Assembly: GCA_046964515.1 (NCBI GenBank)
Contig: JBKUYM010000003.1
Coordinates: 1 to 64,000 of the forward strand
DNA length: 64,000 nucleotides
DNA from: UMGS1663 sp046964515
GTDB taxonomy: Bacteria; Bacillota; Clostridia; TANB77; CAG-508
Reading direction: 5' to 3'
The first letter of the stretch is position 1. Each line of letters starts with the position of its first letter. Under the pieces are notes generated by a model. The model ran no database searches. It saw only the letters and a list, made by a program, of their open reading frames with translations, and was not told the origin of the DNA. Positions 43,347 to 52,191 of the stretch are shown here, in pieces. Made by a program: the position numbers and the translations under genes.

Positions 43347-44703
43347 CCAAAAAGTGTTTTTAATGTCTTTTGTGTTAGTTACAATTGCTATTTATATTAT
43401 AGGTTATTTTATGATTCAAAATAATCATAAATCTAGTATTGATGCACAAATACAAGAAAATGTAGCACAAATGAATAGAATCTATGATGAAATTCAATTA
43501 AATGGACAAGTCGTAATTACGGACATCGGAAATCGTTATAAAAAAGAAGATATTCGATTAGAAATTTCCCAAGGCGATATGATTTTATATACCAATATAG
43601 TAGAGTTACCAGAAGAGATAAAAAACAAAGTAAGACCTACAGAAGCCAAGGCGTGTAGTTATATAGAAAATCATATTTTATATGTTTGTTCTCAAAGACA
43701 AAATTATACAATTTTAATGAGAGTAGATATAAATTCTATTTTTGAAACTAGAGAAAATCAAATTACTTTTTTTATAAGAATTAGTATGGCGTGTACATTA
43801 TTGATTTCTGTTATGCTATATTTAGGTGTTAGTTTTATTACTCGTAAAATAAAGGCTTTAGAAAAAGCAGCAAATGCAATTTTAAAAGGAGACTATGCTA
43901 CTAAAGTAGAAAATTTAGGAAAAGATGAATTCGGAACTTTTGGAAAAACATTTAATCAGATGACAGATTCTATTCATCAAAATATAATGGATATCACCAA
44001 AGTAGCAGAAGATAGGAAAAACTTTATTGGAAATCTTACCCATGAAATTAGAACGCCTCTAACTTCTATTATAGGGTATTCTAGTTTATTACAAAGTGGA
44101 AAGATAGAAGATAAGCAAATTCTATTAGATTATGCAAAGAGGATACACGAAGAAGGAATCTATATGAAGGAAATGAGTGATAGACTTATGAATTTACTAC
44201 TTATAGAAAATGGAAAAACACATTTAGAAAAGGTAAATCTATCAGAAACTTTAACAAATATTTTACAAGAATTAAGGTATACATTTCCGCAAATTTACAT
44301 TCAAGGGAAAATAGAAAAAGGAATATGGATTTTATCAGATGAGGTTTTATTAAAATCTTTAATTCAAAATTTAGTAAAAAATGCCATTCAATCTTATAAA
44401 GACATAGGAGAATCTGAAAAAAGACCTGTAGTTGTGTGGATATGGCTGGCAGAAGATGCGACTATTCAAATTATTGACCAAGGAAAAGGAATTCCACAAA
44501 CAGAAATAGAAAAGATTAGAGAACCTTTTTATACACTAAAAAAAGATAGAAATCGTGAATTTTCTGGGATGGGATTAGGACTATCTTTATGTTTGAAAAT
44601 AGTGGAAGCACATCAAGGAACTTTAAGCATAGAAAGTGAAGTTGGAGAAGGTACTTGTGTAACTTTAGATTTAGGAGAAAGAATATATGAAGATAAAAAT
44701 TAG
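43336..44703 (+). CDS. sensor histidine kinase
   Basis: A 455-residue membrane kinase. TM1 lies at about residues 7-27, an extracellular sensor at about 28-135, TM2 at about 137-160, then HAMP (KIKALEKAANAILKGDY). The H-box is NLTHEIRTPLTSIIGYSS with His236. N, G1 and G2 boxes are LVKNAIQSY, DQGKGIP and GMGLGLSL. It phosphorylates the regulator encoded upstream. The signal is unknown. Confidence 0.95.
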   Translation: MKFNQKVFLMSFVLVTIAIYIIGYFMIQNNHKSSIDAQIQENVAQMNRIYDEIQLNGQVVITDIGNRYKKEDIRLEISQGDMILYTNIVELPEEIKNKVRPTEAKACSYIENHILYVCSQRQNYTILMRVDINSIFETRENQITFFIRISMACTLLISVMLYLGVSFITRKIKALEKAANAILKGDYATKVENLGKDEFGTFGKTFNQMTDSIHQNIMDITKVAEDRKNFIGNLTHEIRTPLTSIIGYSSLLQSGKIEDKQILLDYAKRIHEEGIYMKEMSDRLMNLLLIENGKTHLEKVNLSETLTNILQELRYTFPQIYIQGKIEKGIWILSDEVLLKSLIQNLVKNAIQSYKDIGESEKRPVVVWIWLAEDATIQIIDQGKGIPQTEIEKIREPFYTLKKDRNREFSGMGLGLSLCLKIVEAHQGTLSIESEVGEGTCVTLDLGERIYEDKN

Positions 44704-45515
44704 AAAAGTGCTATCTTTTATTGGTTTTATATTGTTAATTTTAATTATCTATATGATTTTTGTTTTTAGTATTCAAAAATGGATACCTACTTATGAAAAT
44801 AAGGTATATACTTTTGACAATGAACAGCAACAAGATAAAGAAGAAATTACCAATACCCATGTAGAAATTTACTGGCATATATTTGATGAAAATGGACTAG
44901 TAGAGGATTTAAGTACACAAGAGGAAAATCAGTGGCTACAAAATCCTGTTTTACAAGGTATTCAAAAGTATGCAGAAAAGGCAGAAGAAGGAGAACAAAT
45001 TGGTAATGATGAAAAAGTCAATAGGAAGAAGCAAACTGTAAAAGAGACAACCTATGGAAAATTAGTGTCTTTATACTATCAAGAAGAAAATCGAAATCGT
45101 TATCAATATAAAATAATTTTTTCGGAAGATATGAAAAATATCAGTTTATACATGTATCAATTTTCGCTTAATAATCGTGCTTATGAGGCTGATATGTTTA
45201 TAAAAGAACAAGATAGAGAAGCGGAAAAGAAAGAAGAAATGATTGAAATGGTTACGCGGTGCTATTAAAGATATGCATATTCCATTAGAAAAAGAATTTA
45301 AGCCGGTTAGTATCTATTTACCAGAATATCAAATTCCTAACTTATATGTAATTGAAGATGAAGAAAATCAGTTATCTATTTTATTTGATGCCAATACAAA
45401 AAGGATTAATACCTTAACGTTTGGATTTACAGGCATTGAAGAAGAAATTGATAAACAGGAAGAAAATTCTGCTATTATAGAAAAAGAAAATCTACATACC
45501 TCCATAAGCAATTAG
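44687..45515 (+). pseudogene. membrane-anchored extracytoplasmic protein of the two-component operon, split by a frameshift
   Basis: The first frame (44687-45268, 193 residues) has an N-terminal membrane helix (about 8-28) and an extracellular domain. The second (from 45243 to 45515) continues WLRGAIKDMHIPLEKEF and ends without its own convincing ribosome site. Loss of one A at 45246-45248 would join them as EEMIEWLRGAIKDMH, giving about 275 residues. A real overlap of two genes is possible but less likely. Its gene overlaps the kinase, so a role in signalling is inferred. No family is recognised. Confidence 0.6.
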
Positions 45516-45559
45516 AATAAAACCACCATCTTTTAAAAGGACTTGGTGAAATTAAAAAT

Positions 45560-46615
45560 ATGGAACAATATAAACAAAATTATAAATTATTTTTGGAAGA
45601 ACACGCTTTATGTGATTTCCAACAATCTATAGAATGGGGAGAACTTAAGATAGATTGGAAAAATGAAATAATTATTCTAGAAAATCAGAAACGACAAATT
45701 ATAGCAACGATTAGTGTTTTAATACGTAAAATTCCGTTATTTGGAAATTTGATGTATGTACCTAGAGGTCCAGTAGGAGATATACATGATAAAAATATAT
45801 TAGAACAATTAACTTACAAAATAAATGAATTAGCCAAAAAGTACCATGCTTTTGTCATAAAAATAGAGCCGAATGTGGAATTTAAAGATGAAAGATTTAA
45901 ACAGATTGTAAAGGAGCTTGGTTATGGTATTAATAGTCAAGCAATGAATTTTGAACAAGAAATACAAGCTAGACACAATTTTCGTTTATATATTCAGCAA
46001 AGGAGTCAACAAGAAGTATTTGATTCTTTTAGTAATAAAACTAGATATAATATTCGTTTAGCACAAAGAAAAGGTGTGAAAATTAAAGAAGGTGGAGAAA
46101 AAGAACTAGATGTTTTTTATTCTTTACTAGAAGAAACTGGAAGAAGAGATGGCTTTCGTATTCGAAAGAAGTCTTATTTTGAAAGACTATATCAAGTTTT
46201 TCCAAAAGAAAATTTGAATTTGAAAATAGCCTATTTTGAAGGAGAACCAATAGCTGCAATTTTATTAATTTCTTATGGAAAAAAGATGTGGTATTTATAT
46301 GGTGCTAGTAGTAATTTACATAGAAATACAATGCCCAATTATTTGCTACAGTGGGAAGCTATTCAAATGGCCATTGAACAGAAAATGGACGTATACGATT
46401 TTCGTGGTGTATCTTATAAAGAAAATGGACAAGAAGATGGATTATTTCATTTTAAGAAAGGCTTTGGTACAGATTTAGTAGAGTTAATTGGCGAAATTTA
46501 TATTCCTTTTAAACCATTGCGATATGCAAGTTATCAGATAGCAGAAAGACAATTTCGTAATATAAGGAACTTCTTTTATCAGATGGAAATAAAAAGAAAA
46601 ACTAATCAAAAATAA
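45560..46615 (+). CDS. FemAB/FemX-family peptidyltransferase-like protein
   Basis: A 351-residue protein with tandem GNAT-like folds. Typical blocks are LMYVPRGPVGD (about residues 72-82), FSNKTRYNIRLAQRKGVKI, WYLYGASSNLHRNTMPNYLLQWEAI, and FDFRGV-like VYDFRGVSYKENGQEDGLFHFKKGFG. The family adds amino acids from aminoacyl-tRNA to lipid II interpeptide bridges. Family membership is clear. The amino acid added is unknown. Confidence 0.9.
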   Translation: MEQYKQNYKLFLEEHALCDFQQSIEWGELKIDWKNEIIILENQKRQIIATISVLIRKIPLFGNLMYVPRGPVGDIHDKNILEQLTYKINELAKKYHAFVIKIEPNVEFKDERFKQIVKELGYGINSQAMNFEQEIQARHNFRLYIQQRSQQEVFDSFSNKTRYNIRLAQRKGVKIKEGGEKELDVFYSLLEETGRRDGFRIRKKSYFERLYQVFPKENLNLKIAYFEGEPIAAILLISYGKKMWYLYGASSNLHRNTMPNYLLQWEAIQMAIEQKMDVYDFRGVSYKENGQEDGLFHFKKGFGTDLVELIGEIYIPFKPLRYASYQIAERQFRNIRNFFYQMEIKRKTNQK

Positions 46616-46660
46616 GGTAAATCTTGTTTTTTAGAATGATTTTTGTTAATATAGTAATAT

Positions 46661-46690
46661 AAAAAGAGGATTCTGTGAGAAAGAATCCTC
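46661..46690. other. stem-loop after femX-like gene
   Basis: GAGGATTCT and AGAATCCTC form a 9-bp stem with an A5 run before it but no T run after, so it would end transcription only on the minus strand. No minus-strand gene is seen nearby. Confidence 0.45.
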
Positions 46691-46785
46691 AAATTATATA
46701 TAAGTAAAAAAATTATGTTTGACTTATAGAAATTTTAGAGAGTAATCAATATTTAGAATTTATAAAAAGGATGGATTAGACCAGA

Positions 46786-47634
46786 ATGGAAAATTGGAGA
46801 TTAGAATTGATATCTAAACAAAATAGGAAAGTTATAGAAAATCTTTTTGAACTTTACCAGTATGAACTTAGTGATTATTTTATGGAGGATGTGAAAGAAA
46901 ATGGAAAATATGAGCCTTATGAATATTTAGATACTTATTTTACAAATGCAACCCGAAATGCTTATTTTGTAAAGGTGAATAATCAATATGCAGGGTTTAT
47001 CCTAATAAATGAATATACAATGTTGCCTAGAAAAGAAAAAACAAAATCAATTGCAGAATTTTTTATTCTAAAGAGATATAGGAAGCAACATTTAGGCAGA
47101 AAAGTGATTGCTAAAATATTAGAAAAGGCAGAAAATTGGGAAGTAAAAGTTTTAGATAAAAATAAAGAAGCAAGCGATTTTTGGAAAGGTATTATCAGAG
47201 AGAAATATGAAAAAGTAGAGATAAATAATAGAGAAGATAAACAGGAAAAATGGACGATTTATTATTTTAGCAATCAAAACCGTATAGAAGGAAAATTGAA
47301 TAGTAGATACTATATTGGAAAAACTGTAAACGTGGTAATAGATAGGCCACTAGGAAGTAGTCATCCTAAATATCCTAAGCAAATATATTCTGTTAATTAT
47401 GGCTATATTCCTAATACGATTAGTGGAGACAAGGAAGAATTGGATGCTTATGTGCTAGGAGAATATAACCCTTTATCTATTTATACGGGAGAATGCATTG
47501 CAGTTATTCATAGATTACAAGAAAATGATGATAAACTAATTATTGTATCGAAAGGAAAAAATTTTACGAATGAACAAATACGAACTCTAACTGATTTTCA
47601 AGAAAGATATTATGAGAGTATCCTTTTAAGATAA
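46786..47634 (+). CDS. GNAT acetyltransferase fused to inorganic-pyrophosphatase-like domain
   Basis: A 282-residue two-domain protein. Residues 1 to about 160 have a GNAT fold: FVKVNNQYAGFILIN, SIAEFFILKRYRKQHLGRKVIA (acetyl-CoA loop). Residues of about 175-282 match the small inorganic-pyrophosphatase-like family of Clostridia: GKTVNVVIDRPLGSSHPKYP, NYGYIPNTISGDKEELDAYVLG and SFTKEE-like NFTNEQIRTLTDFQERYY. Both domains look complete. The fusion is unusual, and whether it hydrolyses pyrophosphate is unknown. The ATG follows AAAGGATGG weakly. Confidence 0.82.
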   Translation: MENWRLELISKQNRKVIENLFELYQYELSDYFMEDVKENGKYEPYEYLDTYFTNATRNAYFVKVNNQYAGFILINEYTMLPRKEKTKSIAEFFILKRYRKQHLGRKVIAKILEKAENWEVKVLDKNKEASDFWKGIIREKYEKVEINNREDKQEKWTIYYFSNQNRIEGKLNSRYYIGKTVNVVIDRPLGSSHPKYPKQIYSVNYGYIPNTISGDKEELDAYVLGEYNPLSIYTGECIAVIHRLQENDDKLIIVSKGKNFTNEQIRTLTDFQERYYESILLR

Positions 47635-47682
47635 AAAGATAGAATAAAATAATTTCCCATTTCAAAGGTATTTTATTATAGG

Positions 47683-47721
47683 CAGTAAATACTTTACTGT
47701 CTAAATAGCTTATGATACAAT
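47683..47721 (+). promoter_or_regulatory. promoter with palindromic operator candidate
   Basis: CAGTAAATACTTTACTG (47683-47699) is a perfect 17-bp palindrome. It covers the -35 TTTACT (47693-47698), which is 17 bp from TACAAT (47716-47721). A dimeric repressor at this site would block the flavodoxin-like gene. Confidence 0.6.
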
Positions 47722-47772
47722 TAGAAGTGATAAAACAATTAATTTAACTATAATTTTATAGGAGGTAATTAC

Positions 47773-48318
47773 GTGAATTTGTATATAAGTGGTAGTAATA
47801 GAAAAGGTAATTGTTATCAATTGTTAAATGATTTAAAAGAAGATGAAGATAGTTTTATAGCATTAGCTGATAAGGAAATTCAATATTGTTTAGGCTGTAA
47901 TCAGTGTTTAAAAGGACTAGAGGATATTTGTGTTTTAAAAGATGATATGCAAGAAATATATAAAGAGATACTAAAAGCTGATAAAATAATTATTGCAACC
48001 CCAATCTATATGAATCATATAACAGGTATTTTAAAAAATGTAATTGACCGATGGAATCCTTTTGGAGCAAAAGACACATATTTAAAAGGAAAGAAAATAT
48101 ATTTATTGACGATTGGACAGATAAGTGAAGAAGAAAATGAAAACATTGTAAAAGAAATAAAAAGATATTTTGAAGGTATAAGTGAGTTTATGGGATTTGA
48201 ATTTAGATTTCTTAGAAATTTGTCAAGTGGAAATATTTTAGAAGTAGATGATATTCGAAAAAATTACAAGAATTACGAAGATATTATAAAAAATTTAAAA
48301 AGAAAAATTATGGAATAA
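47773..48318 (+). CDS. NAD(P)H-dependent FMN reductase / flavodoxin-fold protein
   Basis: A 181-residue protein. ISGSNRKGNCYQLL (residues 5-18) is the FMN phosphate loop, and CLGCNQCLKG (about 39-48) is the Cys motif typical of iron-sulfur flavoprotein and multimeric flavodoxin reductases. IIATPIYMNHITGILKNVIDRW is the conserved middle segment. GTG 47773 follows GGAGGT. The substrate is unknown. Confidence 0.85.
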   Translation: MNLYISGSNRKGNCYQLLNDLKEDEDSFIALADKEIQYCLGCNQCLKGLEDICVLKDDMQEIYKEILKADKIIIATPIYMNHITGILKNVIDRWNPFGAKDTYLKGKKIYLLTIGQISEEENENIVKEIKRYFEGISEFMGFEFRFLRNLSSGNILEVDDIRKNYKNYEDIIKNLKRKIME

Positions 48319-48333
48319 AAATATTATAGGTAA

Positions 48334-48367
48334 AGAGATTATTTCAACAAGTAATCTCTTTATTTTA
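48334..48367 (+). terminator. intrinsic terminator
   Basis: AAAGAGATTA / TAATCTCTTT with a T-rich tail (ATTTTAC). Confidence 0.78.
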
Positions 48368-48481
48368 CTTATTGAAAATTGACTTCTACCGGTTATTCTG
48401 TTAGCATTAAGGTAAAATAAAGGAATTTAAGGACTTTATAAACATAAAAGTTAAGAATAGTTGACAAATTTCAAAGACAAG

Positions 48482-48514
48482 TTGGTGGCATGCAACCAAA
48501 ATAAACAGTATAAT
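48482..48514 (+). promoter_or_regulatory. dyad and -10 before the XRE regulator
   Basis: TTGGTGGCATGCAACCAA (48482-48499) is an imperfect 18-bp dyad covering the expected -35 position of TATAAT (48509-48514). A possible autoregulatory operator for the XRE protein. Confidence 0.5.
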
Positions 48515-48546
48515 AAAGGCATAAAAATAAGAAAGGAGGAAGAAAA

Positions 48547-49248
48547 TTGACATTAGGAGAGAGATTATTAACATATAGAACAAATGCAAAATTATCACAA
48601 GATGCGTTAGCAGAAAAAATAGGAGTAACTAGACAAACTATTTCGAAATGGGAAACTAACCAAAGTACCCCAGAGTTTAATAAAATTTTACCGCTATGTG
48701 AATTATATGGTATTACAACAGATGAGTTAATTAAAGGAGAGAAAAGTACAAAGGAAATAAAAACAGTTACTTATGCTTATGAGGAAAGAAGAAATAAGAA
48801 AAAAGCTATGGTTATTAGTATTAGTATCTTTTTATACTGCATAGGTTTATTTAGTCCTATTTATATGGTAGAATCTTTACAGTATGAAGAATCACATGCT
48901 ATTATGGTTATGTTTACACTATGGACAATTGCTAGTGTTATGTTGGTGTATTTTTTTATGGCTAATCCAAAGGTGAAAAATGAAAAGAAAAAAGAAGATT
49001 CCCCTAATATAGAAAATACAGTAAACAAAATGGAGAATGGAAAGAAAAATACTTCCATAATATTAGAGTTTAATTTTAAAATAGAAGTAAGAATAATGGT
49101 AATGGTAGCGTTATTGTTTTTATTATTGTATGTAGTGGTAAGTTTTGCAACAATGTCTTGGCATATAACATGGATTTTATGGATTGTTTTAGCAATTGTT
49201 GAAATTGTTATAAAATTAATATTTGATATAATAAGGAGAAAAGAATGA
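48547..49248 (+). CDS. XRE-family regulator with four membrane helices
   Basis: A 233-residue protein. The N-terminal HTH (TLGERLLTYRTNAKLSQDAL... TRQTISKWETNQSTPEF, residues 2-55) is followed by four hydrophobic helices (about 82-104, 116-137, 178-200 and 203-225). Membrane-tethered XRE proteins of this type are common in Firmicutes. The TTG start at 48547 follows AGGAGG. It overlaps the DUF4097 gene by 4 nt (ATGA), so they are translationally coupled. Confidence 0.88.
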   Translation: MTLGERLLTYRTNAKLSQDALAEKIGVTRQTISKWETNQSTPEFNKILPLCELYGITTDELIKGEKSTKEIKTVTYAYEERRNKKKAMVISISIFLYCIGLFSPIYMVESLQYEESHAIMVMFTLWTIASVMLVYFFMANPKVKNEKKKEDSPNIENTVNKMENGKKNTSIILEFNFKIEVRIMVMVALLFLLLYVVVSFATMSWHITWILWIVLAIVEIVIKLIFDIIRRKE

Positions 49249-50255
49249 AATATAGGAGAATTAGAGTAATGGGAATCATTTTATTAATAATAGTGGCTAT
49301 CATTTTAATAGCTGCCATGGTGTTTGCTATTGTAGACAAAGGAAATCATAAAATATATCTTTTAGCATTGGGAAATAAGAGTCAAATGATTTTTCAAGAA
49401 GAGTATGATAGTGAAAATATAGATAATATCTCGGCAGTTGCTAGTAGTTCTAATGTGGAAGTTAGGGAAAGTAATACTGATAAAATAAAAGTAACAGCCT
49501 ATGGTGATAGAGAAGAAAAATTAGGACTAAATTTAGAAAATAATACATTAACGATACAAAAAGAACGTAATACAATCTATATATTTTCTTTTTTTGCATG
49601 GTATGAGGATAAGTTAATAATAGAAATACCTAAAGATTATGTAGGACAACTACAAGTAGAAACCAAGAGTGGCAATGCAAAAGTTTCTAGTTTTGAGCAA
49701 GTAAATGCAAAAATTGAGACTTCTTCTGGGAAGATAAATTGTCAAGATGTGAAAAATGCAAACTTAAAAAGTAGTTCGGGCAATATTACTTTGGAAAATG
49801 GAAATGAAGTTACTTTAAAGACGACTTCTGGAAATATTGTAGCTAATCATATACAAACTGCGGATATACAGACTTCTTCTGGAAATGTAAAAATAAGTGA
49901 GTTAAAACAAGGAACTATAAAAACGACTTCTGGAAAAATAGAAGTGGGAAATGTAGAAAAAATACAGCTTCAAACTAATTCAGGGAATATTAAAATTGAT
50001 GAAGTGAGTGAATCTTGTCAATTGTCAGCTACATCAGGAAGTATAAAAATACAGAAGTGTCAACTATATCAAAATTCATACATTAGTGCCAAATCAGGAA
50101 ATGTTTATATTGGCGATATAAATGACGTTTATATAGATACTAAAACTAGTTCAGGAAGTGTTGAGATTCAAAAAAATGATAGAAAAGCAGAAGTAGAATT
50201 GCATATAGAAACGACTTCTGGAAATATTAAAGTAAAAAATAATGAGAATTTGTAA
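49245..50255 (+). CDS. DUF4097-type membrane-anchored beta-helix protein
   Basis: A 336-residue protein with one N-terminal membrane helix (about residues 8-30). After that come about nine turns of a right- or left-handed beta-helix with the repeated unit (K/Q)TSSGNIK or TTSGKIEV. This is the DUF4097 (putative adhesin) family, often paired with XRE regulators or PspC-like stress proteins. It probably senses or buffers envelope conditions. The function is not established. Confidence 0.85.
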   Translation: MKYRRIRVMGIILLIIVAIILIAAMVFAIVDKGNHKIYLLALGNKSQMIFQEEYDSENIDNISAVASSSNVEVRESNTDKIKVTAYGDREEKLGLNLENNTLTIQKERNTIYIFSFFAWYEDKLIIEIPKDYVGQLQVETKSGNAKVSSFEQVNAKIETSSGKINCQDVKNANLKSSSGNITLENGNEVTLKTTSGNIVANHIQTADIQTSSGNVKISELKQGTIKTTSGKIEVGNVEKIQLQTNSGNIKIDEVSESCQLSATSGSIKIQKCQLYQNSYISAKSGNVYIGDINDVYIDTKTSSGSVEIQKNDRKAEVELHIETTSGNIKVKNNENL

Positions 50256-50294
50256 TAAAATATTTAAAATAAAAAATAAAAAATAAAAAAAGGC

Positions 50295-50325
50295 TTGACT
50301 CTCCCCTTAGAGGATAGAATAAACT
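50295..50325 (+). promoter_or_regulatory. MerR-type promoter with 19-bp spacer
   Basis: TTGACT (50295-50300) - 19 bp - TAAACT (50320-50325). The spacer CTCCCCTTAGAGGATAGAA is an imperfect dyad. The long spacer with an internal dyad is the classical arrangement for MerR-family activation and suits the MerR gene directly downstream. Confidence 0.7.
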
Positions 50326-50349
50326 TAAGTATATAGGAAGTGGTTTTTT

Positions 50350-51159
50350 ATGTATAGAATTGGTGAGTTTTCAAAACTAGGAAAGGTAACGATTAAGGCA
50401 TTACGTTATTATGAAAAAGAGAAATTGTTAATCCCTTCTTTTGTCGACAAAGAAACAGGATATCGTTTTTATGAAACAGAACAATTAATTCTCTTAAATA
50501 AGATTATATCGTTAAGGCAAATTGGGTTATCTATTGATAATATAAAACAAATTTTAAATGGCGCGGATTTAAAACAAGTTTTAAGTTACCGAAAAGAGGA
50601 ATTGGAAACAGAACTAATCACTTTAGAAGATCAACTTTCTAGAATTGCGTATTTGTTACGCAAAGAGGAGGGAGAAAGTCGTATGTATGAAGTAACTATG
50701 AAGGAATTACCAAGCTATTTTGTCTATTATAAGGAAGGTGTTATACCAGATTATAGTCATATTACAGAATTTGTTTTAACATCTGGAAAGGAATGTTTAG
50801 AAGCTAATCCAGGTTTACAGTGTATAGAACCAGATTATTGCTATATGAATTATTTGGATGGTGAGTATAAGGAAAAGGATATTCATATACGTTATGTACA
50901 AGCTGTAGAAAAAATGGGAAAAGAAACAAAGGATATTCATTTTATGAAATTAGAACCAATTCAAGCAGTTTGCATCTATCATCAAGGCGCCTATGAAAAT
51001 TTAGGAGAAGCCTATGGATATATTATGAAATGGATTGAAGAAAATGGATATGAAATTACACAATCACCAAGAGAAAGATACATAGATGGTATTTGGAATA
51101 AAGAAAACGTAGAAGATTGGCTAACCGAAATACAAGTACCTGTAAGAAAAAATAGATAA
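50350..51159 (+). CDS. MerR-family regulator with GyrI-like effector domain
   Basis: A 269-residue regulator of the BmrR/BltR type. The HTH (YRIGEFSKLGKVTIKALRYYEKEKLL, residues 2-27) is followed by the wing (GYRFYETEQLILLNKI) and a dimerisation helix (about 75-110). The C-terminal GyrI-like/AraC effector-binding domain (about 115-265) ends with EVQVPV-like EIQVPV. It probably binds hydrophobic drugs or dyes. No efflux gene is adjacent. It likely controls its own promoter. Confidence 0.88.
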   Translation: MYRIGEFSKLGKVTIKALRYYEKEKLLIPSFVDKETGYRFYETEQLILLNKIISLRQIGLSIDNIKQILNGADLKQVLSYRKEELETELITLEDQLSRIAYLLRKEEGESRMYEVTMKELPSYFVYYKEGVIPDYSHITEFVLTSGKECLEANPGLQCIEPDYCYMNYLDGEYKEKDIHIRYVQAVEKMGKETKDIHFMKLEPIQAVCIYHQGAYENLGEAYGYIMKWIEENGYEITQSPRERYIDGIWNKENVEDWLTEIQVPVRKNR

Positions 51160-51167
51160 AAAAGGTA

Positions 51168-51215
51168 TATAACACATAAATATGACATGCAATTGTCTTA
51201 TTTATGTGTTATACT
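51168..51215 (+). promoter_or_regulatory. large dyad and promoter before the WYL regulator
   Basis: TATAACACATAAATA (51168-51182) and its exact reverse complement (51199-51213) flank GACATGCAATTGTC (51184-51197). A TATACT -10 lies at 51210-51215. The inner 14-mer covers the expected -35 and recurs before the next gene at 52134. It may also help terminate merR. Confidence 0.6.
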
Positions 51216-51236
51216 ATTTTTAGGAGGAAAGGATAT

Positions 51237-52133
51237 ATGCAGACAAATCGTTTATTTGAAATGGTGTATTTGTTATTAGAAAGGAAAACCATGACGGCAA
51301 AAGAGTTGGCTCAAAGATTTGAAGTTTCTACTAGAACTATTTATAGAGATGTAGAAGTTTTAAGTAGTGCGAATATTCCTATTTATTGCAGTAAAGGAAA
51401 AGGCGGTGGTATTCATTTATTAGAAAATTTTGTGTTAGATAAATCTATTTTATCAGAAACAGAACAAAATCAGATACTATTTGCTTTGCAAAGTTTAGAA
51501 AAGTTAAAAGCATCAGATGAACATCAGACCTTAGATAAAATGCATAGAATTTTTAAGAAACAAAGTAAAGATTGGATTCAAATAGATTTTTCTAGTTGGG
51601 GAACTAGTAAAGAAAAAGATACGACATTTGCCATTATCAAAGAAGCTATTTTGAATTGTCAGGTAATTACCTTCACTTACTATAATACTTATGGACAACA
51701 AAAACAAAGGACGGTAGAACCACTACAAATATGGTTTAAGGATAAAGCTTGGTATTTAAAGGCATATTGTAGAGAAAAACAAGATTATCGTATTTTTAAA
51801 ATAGCGCGTATGAAACATATTACAAAGCAAGAAGAGACTTTTGAAAGAACATTACCAAAACAACCAGAAAAATCATGGGAGATAAAGACTGTCCTTTTAA
51901 AATTGCAAATAGATAAAAAAATGGCTTATCGTATATATGATGAATTTGAAGAGTCCCAAATACAAGTATTAGAAAATGGCAATTTTTATATTACAGTAGA
52001 ATATCCTGAAAATGACTGGATTTATGGTTATATCCTTTCATTTGGAGAGTATATACAAGTGATAGAACCAGAGTATATAAAAGAAGAAATAAAGAGGCAA
52101 TTACAGAAAACTTTAGAAAATTACAAAGAATAA
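51237..52133 (+). CDS. WYL-domain transcriptional regulator (YafY type)
   Basis: A 298-residue regulator. The N-terminal HTH (MTAKELAQRFEVSTRTIYRDVEVLSSANIP, about residues 18-47) is followed by a WYL domain (TVEPLQIWFKDKAWYLKAYCREKQDYRIFKIARM, about 158-191) that binds ligands or nucleic acid. The WYL triad is present as W-Y-L in KAWYLKAY. ATG 51237 is preferred, after AGGAGG. It probably controls itself and the downstream GyrI-like genes through the repeated 14-mer. Confidence 0.9.
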   Translation: MQTNRLFEMVYLLLERKTMTAKELAQRFEVSTRTIYRDVEVLSSANIPIYCSKGKGGGIHLLENFVLDKSILSETEQNQILFALQSLEKLKASDEHQTLDKMHRIFKKQSKDWIQIDFSSWGTSKEKDTTFAIIKEAILNCQVITFTYYNTYGQQKQRTVEPLQIWFKDKAWYLKAYCREKQDYRIFKIARMKHITKQEETFERTLPKQPEKSWEIKTVLLKLQIDKKMAYRIYDEFEESQIQVLENGNFYITVEYPENDWIYGYILSFGEYIQVIEPEYIKEEIKRQLQKTLENYKE

Positions 52134-52166
52134 GACATACAGTTGTCATATTTTATCAGATACAAT
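52134..52166 (+). promoter_or_regulatory. second WYL operator candidate and promoter
   Basis: GACATACAGTTGTC (52134-52147) differs from the 14-mer at 51184 by two bases. It precedes a TACAAT -10 (52161-52166) by nearly the same distance (27 against 26 bp), covering the -35 position. Confidence 0.6.
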
Positions 52167-52191
52167 ATCGTAAAAAAGGAGGCATATTTAT

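Noticed and set aside
46275..46478. 67-residue frame inside the femX-like gene
   Set aside because: It is fully contained in the conserved FemAB coding region, in another frame, with no start signals.
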